Below, in pieces: positions 50,221 through 59,204 of a DNA stretch of 64,000 bases. This DNA comes from Candidatus Calditenuaceae archaeon. Its GTDB lineage: Archaea > Thermoproteota > Nitrososphaeria_A > Caldarchaeales > Calditenuaceae. The stretch's first letter is position 1; each line of letters opens with the position of its first letter. The notes under the pieces were generated by a model. The model was not told the DNA's origin and did no database searches. It worked only from the letters and a program-made list of their open reading frames with translations. Made by a program: the position numbers and the translations under genes. The DNA lies in the NCBI GenBank assembly GCA_025058175.1, contig JANXED010000004.1:1-64000 (forward strand). The letters are read 5' to 3'.

Positions 50221-51342
50221 ATGAGGCGAGTCCTAGTCGTGGGACTCGGCGAGTTCTCACCGAAGGCGCGCGAGACCGGTCTCGAGATCAGGGAGATGAC
50301 CTTCGAGGCGGCTGAGAGGGCGTACCTGGACGCGGGCCTAAGGCCGGAGGACGTGCAAGGGATCGTCTCGTCGGGGCTCGACTTCAACGAGGGCGTCAGC
50401 ATCACCGACTCCTTCACGCCCGACCAGGTCGGAGGCAGGCTGAAGTTCAACATGCTGGTCTCAGGGGACGCGCTGGAGGCAGTCTATCACGCGTTCATGA
50501 TCGTGAGGTCAGGGATGCTGGACGTCGTCCTGGTCGACGGACACGCGAAGCCCTCCGAGATCGAGAACTACGGGGACGTGCTGCGGTGCTCCCTCGATCC
50601 TTACTGCTCGAGGCCCCTCGGCTTCGACCCCTATGTGATAGCGGGCCTCGAGGCCAGAGCCTTCCTCGCGAGGACCGGGACCGACCCTGTGGCGTTCTCG
50701 AAGGTCGCCGCCAAGAACATCAACAGGGCCGCGCTGACGGGAGGGCCCTACGGCGAGAGGGTCTCACCGGAGGATCTCGAGTCGGACGGCTACCTCTATG
50801 CGCCGCTCAGGAGGAGGCACGTCGCGAGGCCTTCGGACTACGCCGGCGTGGTCCTACTCGCGGCTGAGGACGCGGTCCCCGTGCCCGAGGAGTGCGTCGA
50901 GCTGGTCGCCGTGGAGAGCGCGGGCTCCAGCTCAACCCCGCACTTCTGGCTCAGGGACTGGGGCAGGGCGAGGTGGGTCGGAGCGGCCTTGAAGAGGATC
51001 GAGTCGAGGCACGGAGCAGACCCGAGGGACGTCGACTTCGTCGAGATGACCGAGTTCTTCGCGCACCAGGAGCTCATGATAGCCTCGGAGCTCGGGATCG
51101 ACCCTGGAGTCCACCTCGACGGCAGGTCGGGGCCGGTCGTCAACCCGTCGGGAGGTTGCCTGGGGAACGGGAACTCCCTTACGGCCTCTGGGATGAGGGC
51201 CTTCATCGCGTCGGTCAAGCAGCTGAGGGGGGAAGCGGGGGCGGTCCAGGTCAGGGGCGCGGAGAGCGGGCTGGTGGTCTCGACGCACTCGGAGATAGCC
51301 GAGATCGGGACGGTCGCGCTCCTCAGGAGGTCGGGAGGATGA
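50221..51342 (+). CDS. Thiolase-fold protein lacking catalytic Cys and His (first of a pair)
   Basis: 373 residues from the ATG at 50221. The overall thiolase fold is clear: RRVLVVGLGEFSPKARETG at the start, KVAAKNINRAAL and a DAVPVPEE region in the middle, NPSGGCLGNGNSLTASG near the end. But the nucleophile region reads NMLVSGDALEAVYH, so the Cys of C-A-S-G is replaced (Leu by my alignment). The His of GHP(I/M)G is Asn in GNGNS. It cannot do standard thiolase chemistry. The next gene encodes a second such protein (ATGA overlap), followed by two DUF35 proteins. Confidence 0.8.
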   Translation: MRRVLVVGLGEFSPKARETGLEIREMTFEAAERAYLDAGLRPEDVQGIVSSGLDFNEGVSITDSFTPDQVGGRLKFNMLVSGDALEAVYHAFMIVRSGMLDVVLVDGHAKPSEIENYGDVLRCSLDPYCSRPLGFDPYVIAGLEARAFLARTGTDPVAFSKVAAKNINRAALTGGPYGERVSPEDLESDGYLYAPLRRRHVARPSDYAGVVLLAAEDAVPVPEECVELVAVESAGSSSTPHFWLRDWGRARWVGAALKRIESRHGADPRDVDFVEMTEFFAHQELMIASELGIDPGVHLDGRSGPVVNPSGGCLGNGNSLTASGMRAFIASVKQLRGEAGAVQVRGAESGLVVSTHSEIAEIGTVALLRRSGG

Positions 51343-52493
51343 GGCGGGTAGCGATAGTGGGGGCGGGGATGACCGACTTCAGGTCGATGCTCCCGCTGAC
51401 CTCGCCGGAGATGATCAGGCTCGCGGTCAAGAGGTGCCTCGACGACGTCGGCGGCCTCTCGATCAGGTACGTCGACGGAGTCCTCGCGACCTCTGCTCCC
51501 GACGCCTTCGACGGGTACCACGATAAGGGCGCGATCGCGGTCGAGGCCGCGGGCGCCATCGGGAAACCCATCACGAGGGTCTTCGTCGGCGGGGGGAGCG
51601 GCGTGGCCGCGGGGGTCGCGGGCTGGTACCACGTGGCCTCCGGAGCCTTCGACACCCTGCTGGTGGTCGCGTGGGAGAAGATGAGCCACCCGTACCCGCA
51701 CGCGCAGAAGCTCTTCCAGACGATCTTCGACCCCGTCCTCGAGAAGCCCCTCGGCCCCAACCTCATCTGGATCTTCGCGCTGGAGATGATGCGGTACATG
51801 GAGGCCCACGGTCTGAAGAAGGAGCTGATCGCGGAGGTCGCGGTGAAGAACAAGAGGAACGCGCTCGACCACCCCCATGCCCAGCTAGGTGCCAGGATCA
51901 CCGTCGACGACGTCCTGAACTCGGAGGTGCTAGTCTGGCCGGTGAACAGGTTGGACATCAGCCCGACTTCGGACGGCGCGGTCGCTCTCCTGCTAGCCTC
52001 CGAGGAGGTAGCGAAGAAGCTCACCGACAACCCAGTGTGGATCGAGGGCGTCGCAACCTGTCTCGACTCGCAGTTCTGGACGATGAGGGACCTCGCTTAC
52101 CCGTACTACGTCTACTTGGCCGCCCAGATGGCATACAGGATGGCGAAGATCACGTCGCCGCTCAAGGAGGTCGACGTCTGGGAGCCCTACGACCCGTTCA
52201 CATACAAGGAGCTTCACCACATGGACGGGCTGCTCGGGAGGCCGGGCCTCGCGCCGAAGCTACTCGCCGAGGGGCAGATGGAGAAGGACGGTGACTGCCC
52301 TACGACTCCCTCGGGAGGTCTCCTCGGCGTGGGGAACCCGATAGCGGCTGCGGGCCTGATGAAGGTCGCCGAGCTCTACTTCCAGCTCTCGGGGAGGGCT
52401 GGGAAGAGGCAGGTGCCCGACGCGGAGGTGGGAGTGGCCCAGGCGTGGGGAGACCTGATGCAAGTCGGGACTGTGGTGGTGTGCAGGAGATGA
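51339..52493 (+). CDS. Thiolase-fold protein lacking catalytic Cys and His (second of a pair)
   Basis: 384 residues from the ATG at 51339; the frame is open further upstream only inside the previous gene. The start RRVAIVGAGMTDFRS and VAVKNKRNALDHPHAQ are thiolase-like. The nucleophile loop reads VFVGGGSGVAAGVAGWYHV with Gly for Cys. The second active-site region is EPYDPFTYKELHH, with Tyr residues instead of the HDCF motif. The last motif is GVGNPIAAAG with Asn for His. Together with its neighbour it may form a heteromeric thiolase-like enzyme. Overlaps DUF35 gene 1 by 4 bp. Confidence 0.82.
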   Translation: MRRVAIVGAGMTDFRSMLPLTSPEMIRLAVKRCLDDVGGLSIRYVDGVLATSAPDAFDGYHDKGAIAVEAAGAIGKPITRVFVGGGSGVAAGVAGWYHVASGAFDTLLVVAWEKMSHPYPHAQKLFQTIFDPVLEKPLGPNLIWIFALEMMRYMEAHGLKKELIAEVAVKNKRNALDHPHAQLGARITVDDVLNSEVLVWPVNRLDISPTSDGAVALLLASEEVAKKLTDNPVWIEGVATCLDSQFWTMRDLAYPYYVYLAAQMAYRMAKITSPLKEVDVWEPYDPFTYKELHHMDGLLGRPGLAPKLLAEGQMEKDGDCPTTPSGGLLGVGNPIAAAGLMKVAELYFQLSGRAGKRQVPDAEVGVAQAWGDLMQVGTVVVCRR

Positions 52494-53137
52494 GCGCGAG
52501 GGTCGTGAGGTACGGACCGGAGCAGCTCGAGGGTCTCCCGGCATCGTTCGCGGGGTTCCTGAGAAGGGCGACCGAGGAGGTCGGATCGGGCAGGGAGCAG
52601 TCGTGGTCTAAGGCCGTCTCCGAGTTCAACGAGAGGGTCCCGGAGATGGCGCTCCCGGGCTTGGTCGTGCAGCCCTGGCTCTTCGACTTCAGGTACAGGA
52701 GGGCGACCGGAGAGGCGGTCGGGAGGTTCCTCGAGGGCCTTAAGGAGGGCAGGATAATCGGGACCAGGTGCGAGGGGTGCGGGAGGGTCTTCATTCCTCC
52801 GAGGTCCTTCTGCGAGCTCTGCTTCAGGCGCGTCAGGACCTATGTCGAGCACAGCGGCGAGGGCGAGGTCGCTACCTACTCGGTCGCTTACATCGGCACC
52901 AACCCGAGGGAGAGGCTCGCGAGGCCCGAGGTCGTCGCGGTGATCTGGTTCGAGGGAACGAAGGTCGTCAGGCCCAACTCGCACCACGTCTTCCACGCGG
53001 CAGGACTGATGCACAAGCTCGGCGAGGTCGAGCCCAGCGAGGTCAGGATCGGGATGAAGGTCAAGCCGGTCTGGAGGCCGAAAGAGCAGAGGAGGGGCGA
53101 GATCACCGACATATTGTACTTCGCTCCGGTGAGGTGA
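52490..53137 (+). CDS. DUF35 zinc-ribbon/OB-fold acyl-CoA-binding protein (1)
   Basis: 215 residues from the ATG at 52490. An N-terminal helical region of about 70 residues precedes the DUF35 domain: a rubredoxin-like zinc ribbon (CEGCGRVFIPPRSFCELC) and an OB fold (GEVATYSVAYIG, VIWFEGTKVV). DUF35 proteins are obligate partners of archaeal thiolase/HMG-CoA synthase complexes and of Ltp2-type aldolases, channelling acyl-CoA. It is translationally coupled to the degenerate thiolase gene. Confidence 0.9.
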   Translation: MSARVVRYGPEQLEGLPASFAGFLRRATEEVGSGREQSWSKAVSEFNERVPEMALPGLVVQPWLFDFRYRRATGEAVGRFLEGLKEGRIIGTRCEGCGRVFIPPRSFCELCFRRVRTYVEHSGEGEVATYSVAYIGTNPRERLARPEVVAVIWFEGTKVVRPNSHHVFHAAGLMHKLGEVEPSEVRIGMKVKPVWRPKEQRRGEITDILYFAPVR

Positions 53138-53138
53138 G

Positions 53139-53531
53139 ATGGAGTACCATCACACGGTTGAGAACGCCTACGAGTACCCGGCTGGCAGGGGGATGACCGC
53201 CTACCTCGAGGGGCTGAAGGAGGGGAAGCTGGTTGGGATGGAGTGTGAGGGCTGTGGAGAGCGAATGATACCGCCGCTCGGGTTCTGCACCAAGTGCATG
53301 TCGCACGACGTCAAGTTCGTTGAGGCGCCACAGGTCGGAACGGTCTTGACTTGGACGACGGACCCGGAGGGCCTGAAGTGGGTCTTCGTCTGCTTCGAGG
53401 GCTTCGAGGGAGGGATCCTCCACAGGTTCGTCGGGGACGGCGAGCCGCGGGTCGGGATGAGGGTGAGGCCGAAGTTCAGGGGCAGAAGGGTAGGAAGCGT
53501 CCTGGACCTGCTGGGCTTCGAGCCCGTCTGA
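53139..53531 (+). CDS. DUF35 zinc-ribbon/OB-fold acyl-CoA-binding protein (2)
   Basis: 130 residues. Zinc ribbon CEGCGERMIPPLGFCTKC followed by an OB fold (GTVLTWTTDPEGLKWVFVCF and GMRVRPKFRGRRVG). Shorter than its neighbour, lacking the long N-terminal extension. One base pair separates the genes. Two DUF35 proteins with two thiolase-fold proteins suggests one DUF35 per thiolase chain or two alternative complexes. Confidence 0.88.
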   Translation: MEYHHTVENAYEYPAGRGMTAYLEGLKEGKLVGMECEGCGERMIPPLGFCTKCMSHDVKFVEAPQVGTVLTWTTDPEGLKWVFVCFEGFEGGILHRFVGDGEPRVGMRVRPKFRGRRVGSVLDLLGFEPV

Positions 53532-53543
53532 GCGCCACCGGAC

Positions 53544-55532
53544 CTACTGCTTCTTTCCCCTCATCTGCTCCGCGAACCTCTCGTAGAACTCGAGGCACTC
53601 GGCGTTCACTATCGCCTCCCTGTTCGTGACCGGCCTGCCCCTCAGTATGTTCGCGACTGCTATCTCCACCTTCTTCAGGTTGAAGGTGTAGGGGATGTCG
53701 GGAGCCTGGACTATAAGGTCGGGGACGTGCCTCGGCGATGCCTCCTCCCTCAGCCTCCTCCTGATCCTCTCCTTCAGCTCCTCAGTGAGCTCCTGGCCCT
53801 CCCTCAGCTTCACGAAGAGGACCACCCTGACGTCGTCGCCCTCGCCGTAGCCGACCGCCAGGCTGTCCGCGACCTCCGGGACCGTCTCGACGATCCTGTA
53901 GATCTCCGCGGTCCCTATCCTCACGCCCTTCACCTTGAGGGTCGCGTCGGACCTCCCGTGGATCACCGTGCTCCTCGTGTCTGAGAAGATCGTCACCCAG
54001 TCTCCGTGCCTCCAGACGTTCCTCCCGACGTGCCTGAAGTGCTCGAAGTAGCTCTCGAGGTACCTCCTGTTATCAGGGTCGTTCCAGAAGTAGACGGGCA
54101 TCGACGGCGAGGGTGCCTCACAGACCAGCTCGCCCTCGACGTCGTAGACCGGGTTGCCGCGCTCGTCGTAGGCCTTGACCTTCATCCCCAGAGCTGGGGC
54201 CTGGAGCTCGCCGGCGTAGACGGGAAGGGTCGGGCTGCCCGCGAAGAAGCACCCGTTGATGTCGGTCCCGCCGGAGATCGAGTTGAACCAAAGGTCGCGC
54301 TTGACGTGCTCGTAGGCCCAGACGAAGCCCTCCGCGGACAGAGGCGAGCCCGTCTGGGAGATCTCCCTGAGTCCGCCCAGGTCGAAGGCCTCGCCGGGCT
54401 CGGCGTTGGCAGCCCTGAGGGCGTTGACGTAGCTCGCGCTGCATCCGAGGACGTTGATCCCCTCCTCCTCGACGACCCTCCACATCGTCCTCCAGTCGGG
54501 GTGGAGCGGGTTACCGTCGAAGACTACCAGCTTCGACCCTACCGCGAGCGAGCTCGTGACCCAGTTCCACATCATCCAGCTCGGCGAGGTGATGTAGGTG
54601 ATTGCGTGCTCAGGCCTGAGGTCGTGGTGGAGGACGAGCTCCTTCAGGTGGTTGACCAGGACGCCGGCGACGCTCTGGACCATGCACTTCGGCCTCCCAG
54701 TGGTCCCGGAGGAGAACATCACGTAGACCGGGTGGTTCGCCTCCACCTGCTCGAACCTCAAGGCCTCGGCCTCCCCCTTCCCGGAGAGGACCTCCGTCGT
54801 GGCGATGGCGTTCGGTATGCTGGAGACGTCGACCCTCTCCTTCCTCCTGCTGATCACCAGGACCCTCCTGAGCGAAGGCACGGCCCTCGCGATCCTCGTG
54901 ACGGTCTCCCTCAGGTCCGTCGTCCTCCCCTTGTACGTCGAGCTGTCCACCGTGACCAAGACCTTCGGCTCGAGCTGGCCGAGCCTGTCGACGACCGCGG
55001 TGTAGCCCATCTCTGTCCCCGTGGAGGCCCAGATGGCGCCTAGGCTCGTGGCGGCGAGCATGCAGATCACGGTCTCGGCGACGTTCGGCATGTAGGCGAC
55101 GACCCTGTCACCGACGCCGACCCCCTCCTCCTTCAAGAACTCCCTGTACCTCGCGACCTCGAGGTGTAGGTCCCTGTAGGTGTAGACATCCCTCTCCAGG
55201 GACTCGTCCCGCTGGACGATCGCGACCCGACCGTCGTCATGCCTGAGGAGGTTCTCGGCGAAGTTGAGCCTCGCCCCGACGAACCACCTCGCGCCGGGGA
55301 ACTTGCTGAGGTCGTCGACGACCGCGTCGTAGGGCCTTGAGGACTTGATCCCCAGGAAGTCCCAGGCGTCTGACCAGAACTGCGGAACGTTCTCTATCGA
55401 CCAGTCGTAGAGCTCGAAGTAGCCCGTGAGCTCCAGGGACCTCCTCCTGTTCACGAAATCGATGAACGCGGAGACGTTCGAACGGCTGACGTCCTCCTCG
55501 GAGGGCGACCAGAGGAGCCTGTGGGACGGCAT
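53544..55532 (-). CDS. Acetoacetyl-CoA synthetase-like acyl-CoA ligase
   Basis: 662 residues. An AMP-forming ligase with P-loop FSSGTTGRPKCMVQS, the ISGGTDINGCF motif, GELVCEAPSPSMPVYFW and the C-terminal KVKGVRIGTAEIY hinge. The ISGGTDI and N-terminal FIDFVNRRRSLELTGYFELY regions point to the acetoacetyl-CoA synthetase branch. It activates acetoacetate or a related acid to its CoA ester with ATP. Convergent with the DUF35 genes, so it may feed the same pathway. A TATA-like CTTATATG (minus strand, 55556-55563) lies about 27 nt upstream. Confidence 0.9.
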   Translation of the reverse strand: MPSHRLLWSPSEEDVSRSNVSAFIDFVNRRRSLELTGYFELYDWSIENVPQFWSDAWDFLGIKSSRPYDAVVDDLSKFPGARWFVGARLNFAENLLRHDDGRVAIVQRDESLERDVYTYRDLHLEVARYREFLKEEGVGVGDRVVAYMPNVAETVICMLAATSLGAIWASTGTEMGYTAVVDRLGQLEPKVLVTVDSSTYKGRTTDLRETVTRIARAVPSLRRVLVISRRKERVDVSSIPNAIATTEVLSGKGEAEALRFEQVEANHPVYVMFSSGTTGRPKCMVQSVAGVLVNHLKELVLHHDLRPEHAITYITSPSWMMWNWVTSSLAVGSKLVVFDGNPLHPDWRTMWRVVEEEGINVLGCSASYVNALRAANAEPGEAFDLGGLREISQTGSPLSAEGFVWAYEHVKRDLWFNSISGGTDINGCFFAGSPTLPVYAGELQAPALGMKVKAYDERGNPVYDVEGELVCEAPSPSMPVYFWNDPDNRRYLESYFEHFRHVGRNVWRHGDWVTIFSDTRSTVIHGRSDATLKVKGVRIGTAEIYRIVETVPEVADSLAVGYGEGDDVRVVLFVKLREGQELTEELKERIRRRLREEASPRHVPDLIVQAPDIPYTFNLKKVEIAVANILRGRPVTNREAIVNAECLEFYERFAEQMRGKKQ

Positions 55533-55555
55533 TCACGATCAGTCCCCGAGGCCCG

Positions 55556-55563
55556 CATATAAG
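55556..55563 (-). promoter_or_regulatory. TATA box of the acetoacetyl-CoA synthetase gene
   Basis: CTTATATG on the minus strand is about 27 nt before the ATG at 55532, implying a leaderless transcript. Confidence 0.5.
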
Positions 55564-55581
55564 CGGTTCCGGGCGACGGCG

Positions 55582-56955
55582 CTACCTCCTCCTCGACCTT
55601 CTCCTCTCCCTCCTCCTGCCCCTCACCGCGACGAGCGCGAGGGCGGCCAGCAGGACCGCGAAGAAGGCCAGCTCGACCGAGAAGGCCAGGAGGTCTGAGA
55701 GGGGGAGCGGGGCTCCGGCCTGAGGGGAGGTCTGGCCGGTTCCAGCAGCTTGGGTTGGAGTCGTGACCACCACGGCCGACTCCCCTTTCACCTCGATCCT
55801 CTGGGGCTGGCTCTCAGCCTCGTTGCCCTCACCGTCGACCGCAACCACCACTACCTCGAGCTCTCCGGTGTAGCCCCTCAAGTCGACCGTCGCGGCGAAG
55901 CGTTCTCCGCCGATCGGCCGCATCGCTGCCACAATCGGTCCACCAAGTGTGTTCAGGCGGACCGAGACGCCACCCTCGAGGAGGTCGCCGTCCAAGTCCC
56001 TCACGGTCGCCTCCACGTGCACCGACGGCCCGCTCTTCGCCTCCAGCTTGACGCCGCTGACCTCCGGCTTGAAGGTCATGTCGTAGTAATCGGCCTTCAT
56101 CTGGGAGACGTCGAAGACGTAGACCCTCGAGGGCGACGGCGAGGCGACGAGGTCGGGCTTCACGCCGGTCAGCGAGTGCCACTTGACGCCTCCCCCCACC
56201 ATCCCGATCCTCCCCTCGGCCTGGTCGACGAAGACCACCCTGCTGGCCTTCGCGGGCAGGACCAAGACCCTCGAGGAGACGCGGTACGGGAGCTCGAGGG
56301 CCCGCGAGGACCCATCGATACGGTAGACCCCGATCCAAGCCTCCGATGCGACGGCCACGGCCTCCTCCGAGAGTGCAGCGATCGAGGATATCATGCCCTG
56401 GTGGGTCGCGACCCTCCTCACCTCCCACCGCTCCAGGTCGAGGGCGTGTATGCTCCTAAGGTCCTCGCCGACGAACCAGACCGTCCGGCCCGAAGAGCTC
56501 ACGTGCCACGGGATCGACGAGGCCCCGACCCTCAGGTACCTGAGCTCCTCGCCGTCGAGGTCCAACAGGCTCAGCCCCGCGCCCTTGTGGACCAGGAAGC
56601 CCCCCGGGACCGGCCACACGCCCTCGATCCTCGTCCTGAACTCCCTCAACGGTGTCAGACGTTCGACGTCGACGACCACGTAGACGCCTCCGAGCCTCGA
56701 GTATGCCAGCGCCCTCGACCCAGAGACCGCGAGCCCGTCCGGCGCGAACCCGAGCTCCACCTTCCAGAGGCTCCCCGAGCCGATGTCGAAGACGGCGACC
56801 GACCTCTCTGCCGGAAGGGTCAGCAGCGCCCTTCCGTCCCGAATGACGGCGATCGAGGAGGGCGTCGACTTAACAGGCGGGTAGGCGACCTCGCTGGGGT
56901 AGAAGGAGACCAGGGCCACGACGAGGAGGGCGGCCAGCGCGGCTGTCGGGTGCAT
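55582..56955 (-). CDS. Secreted beta-propeller-like protein with Ig-like domain and C-terminal anchor
   Basis: 457 residues. A signal peptide (about 1-24) is followed by about 270 residues of short repeated beta motifs like a YVTN/WD-type propeller (SVAVFDIGSGSLWKVEL, VYVVVDVERL and LSLLDLDGEELRYL). An Ig-like domain follows (about 300-390, with VEATVRDLDGDLLEGGVSVR), then a Thr/Pro/Gly-rich linker, a transmembrane helix and an Arg-rich tail. No catalytic residues are evident. It is probably a cell-surface protein. Family not recognised beyond fold type. Confidence 0.65.
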   Translation of the reverse strand: MHPTAALAALLVVALVSFYPSEVAYPPVKSTPSSIAVIRDGRALLTLPAERSVAVFDIGSGSLWKVELGFAPDGLAVSGSRALAYSRLGGVYVVVDVERLTPLREFRTRIEGVWPVPGGFLVHKGAGLSLLDLDGEELRYLRVGASSIPWHVSSSGRTVWFVGEDLRSIHALDLERWEVRRVATHQGMISSIAALSEEAVAVASEAWIGVYRIDGSSRALELPYRVSSRVLVLPAKASRVVFVDQAEGRIGMVGGGVKWHSLTGVKPDLVASPSPSRVYVFDVSQMKADYYDMTFKPEVSGVKLEAKSGPSVHVEATVRDLDGDLLEGGVSVRLNTLGGPIVAAMRPIGGERFAATVDLRGYTGELEVVVVAVDGEGNEAESQPQRIEVKGESAVVVTTPTQAAGTGQTSPQAGAPLPLSDLLAFSVELAFFAVLLAALALVAVRGRRRERRRSRRR

Positions 56956-57045
56956 CCCCGGGGTCTCGCGGTCGGCGGTTAAAATCCCTAAAACCTCCTA
57001 AGCCCTGAGGCGAGCGGTTTTTAGCGGACAGGCCGATCGAGGGCC

Positions 57046-57285
57046 GTGAGCGGAAAGCCGGAGATCCACGACGTCTCCCTCAGGGTCAGGGGAGGTAACG
57101 AGGCCCTCATCAAGACCTTCGTGCTGGTGAAGCAGGGGAGGCTGGAGGTCTTGGAGGCCCGGATCTCGAGGGACGGCGAGCTCCACGAGGTCGCGATGAG
57201 GCTATCGGGGCCCGAAGCTAAGGTCAGGTGGTTCGTCGAGAAGGCCAGGGGCCTGCCCTACTACCTCGAGGTGAGGAAGCTCTGA
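57046..57285 (+). CDS. Small conserved-looking protein of unknown function
   Basis: 79 residues, GTG start, with predicted beta-alpha-beta character (HDVSLRVRGGNEALIKTFVL, LEVLEARISRDG, KVRWFVEKARGLPYYLEV). A TTTTTAG block near 57017-57023 could serve as TATA. Size and fold suggest a small alpha/beta RNA- or ligand-binding domain, but I do not recognise it. It lies 72 bp upstream of the DNA ligase gene on the same strand. Confidence 0.55.
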   Translation: MSGKPEIHDVSLRVRGGNEALIKTFVLVKQGRLEVLEARISRDGELHEVAMRLSGPEAKVRWFVEKARGLPYYLEVRKL

Positions 57286-57357
57286 GCGCGGGCCCCTGAA
57301 CTCTGCCCCCGGCCGCGAAGTTCGCTTTATCTCGGACGCCGGAGCACGTGGACCGGG

Positions 57358-59139
57358 ATGGAGTTCAGGAGGCTCGCGGAGTACTACGAGAGGCTCGAGG
57401 CGACGACAAAGAGGCTCGAGATGAGGGACATACTCGTCGAGCTGCTGAGGGAGGCGACGCCGGAGGAGGCACAGAGGATCGCGATGCTCTCGCTCGGCCG
57501 GCTCTATCCACCCTACGTCGGCATCGAGCTGGGCATGGCGGAGAAGCTCGCGATAAGGGCCATCAGGTCGGTGACCGGCGCCTCCGAGGCCGAGGTCGAG
57601 AGGCTGCTCGCGAAGAGAGGAGACTTGGGACTGGTGGCCGAGGAGCTCATCTCGAGGAGGAAGGCCCAGACGATCCTCCTCCAGGAACCCCTCACGGTCG
57701 AGCAGGTCTACGCCACCTTCGAGAGGATAGCCCGTGAGACCGGGGAGGGCGCGGTGGAGAACAAGGTCAAGCTGCTGACTGGCCTGCTCGCGAAGGCGGA
57801 CCCCAAGGAGGCGAAGTACATCGTGAGGCTCGTGACGGGGACCATGAGGCTCGGGGTCGCGGACATGACGTTCATCGACGCTGCCTCCGCGTTGCTCGGG
57901 GACGTGGCGGCCTACAGGGACGAGATCGAGCGGGCCTACAACATATCCTCGGACATAGGTCAAGTCGTGAGGCTCGTGAAGGTGGGCGGGATCGAGGCGG
58001 TCAGGTCCGTGAGGCTGAGGGTCGGAGTGCCAGTGAGGCCGATGCTCGCGGAGAGGCTGACCTCCGCGGCCGAGATCCTCGAGAAGCTCGGGGGTAGGGG
58101 GCTCGCGGAGTACAAGTACGACGGCGAGCGGCTCCAGATCCACAAGGACGGGGACCGCGTGATGATCTTCTCCAGGAGGCAGGAGAACATCACGCACCAG
58201 TTCCCCGACGTCGTGAGGATGTGCTCCGAGAGGCTCCGCGTCAAGCAGGCGATCGTGGAGTGCGAGGCGGTCGCGATGGACCCGGACACGGGCTCGATGC
58301 TCCCGTTCCAGGAGCTGATGCACAGGAGGAGGAAGTACGACGTGGAGAAGGCCGCGGAGCTCTACCCGGTCGGGCTGTTCTTCTTCGACGCGATCTACGT
58401 CGACGGCCAGGACCTGATGGACAGGCCGCTCCCGGAGCGGAGGTCTGTGCTGGAGGAGATAGTCGAACCGTCGGAGGCCTTCGGGCTCACGGTCGCGAAG
58501 CTCGTGGACGACCAGGGAGACCTGGACTCCTTCCTGCAGAGGGCCGTCGAGGACGGATGCGAGGGCGTGATCGTGAAGGACGTCTCGCCGAGGTCCGTGT
58601 ACAGGGCCGGCGCGAGGGGCTGGCTCTGGATCAAGTACAAGCGGTCCTACGTCTCGAAGCTCACCGACACCCTCGACCTGGTCGTGATAGGGGCCTTCCA
58701 CGGGAAGGGGAAGAGGAGCGGGTGGTACGGGACGCTGCTGATGGCCGCCTACGACCCGAAGACCGACACCTTCAAGAGCGTCTGCAAGGTGGGAACAGGG
58801 TTCAAGGAGGAGGACCTCGAGAGGCTGAAGTCGATGATCGACGAGCGCGTCGTTCCTGAGAAGCCCGCGAGGGTAGACTCGCTCATGCAGCCCGACGTCT
58901 GGGTGAGGCCTGAGATCGTGCTGGAGCTGGTGGGGGACGAGATCACGGTGAGCCCGATACACACCTGCGGCTGGGGGTCCGTCCAGCCCAACGCGGGCCT
59001 CGCTATCAGGTTCCCGAGGTTCACGGGCAGGTACAGGTTCGACAAGGGTCCAGAGGACGCCACGACCGTCGAGGAGATCGTCGAGATGTACAGGTCCCAG
59101 CTCAAGACCGTCGTGCCTGAGGAGGGCGAGGTGGTCTGA
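57358..59139 (+). CDS. lig: ATP-dependent DNA ligase
   Basis: 593 residues, the usual archaeal size. An N-terminal DNA-binding domain is followed by the adenylation domain with nucleophile K253 in EYKYDGERLQIH, then VECEAVAMD, the ILPVGLFFFDAIYVDGQ-like YPVGLFFFDAIYVDGQ segment, EGVIVKD, and WIKYKRSY (motif V), then an OB fold. It seals nicks in replication and repair. A TATA-like CTTTATCT around 57323-57330 is about 30 nt before the ATG. The MeaB-like gene follows directly. Confidence 0.96.
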   Translation: MEFRRLAEYYERLEATTKRLEMRDILVELLREATPEEAQRIAMLSLGRLYPPYVGIELGMAEKLAIRAIRSVTGASEAEVERLLAKRGDLGLVAEELISRRKAQTILLQEPLTVEQVYATFERIARETGEGAVENKVKLLTGLLAKADPKEAKYIVRLVTGTMRLGVADMTFIDAASALLGDVAAYRDEIERAYNISSDIGQVVRLVKVGGIEAVRSVRLRVGVPVRPMLAERLTSAAEILEKLGGRGLAEYKYDGERLQIHKDGDRVMIFSRRQENITHQFPDVVRMCSERLRVKQAIVECEAVAMDPDTGSMLPFQELMHRRRKYDVEKAAELYPVGLFFFDAIYVDGQDLMDRPLPERRSVLEEIVEPSEAFGLTVAKLVDDQGDLDSFLQRAVEDGCEGVIVKDVSPRSVYRAGARGWLWIKYKRSYVSKLTDTLDLVVIGAFHGKGKRSGWYGTLLMAAYDPKTDTFKSVCKVGTGFKEEDLERLKSMIDERVVPEKPARVDSLMQPDVWVRPEIVLELVGDEITVSPIHTCGWGSVQPNAGLAIRFPRFTGRYRFDKGPEDATTVEEIVEMYRSQLKTVVPEEGEVV

Positions 59140-59204
59140 CCGGCGAGCCGGTCAGAGACCTGGAGGCCCTCGTCACGGGCGTTCTCGCGGGGAGCAGGGT
59201 CCAC

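Noticed and set aside
57202-58962. A 586-codon minus-strand open frame opposite DNA ligase
   Set aside because: The translation is an Arg/Pro/Leu-rich low-complexity shadow of the ligase frame with no motif.
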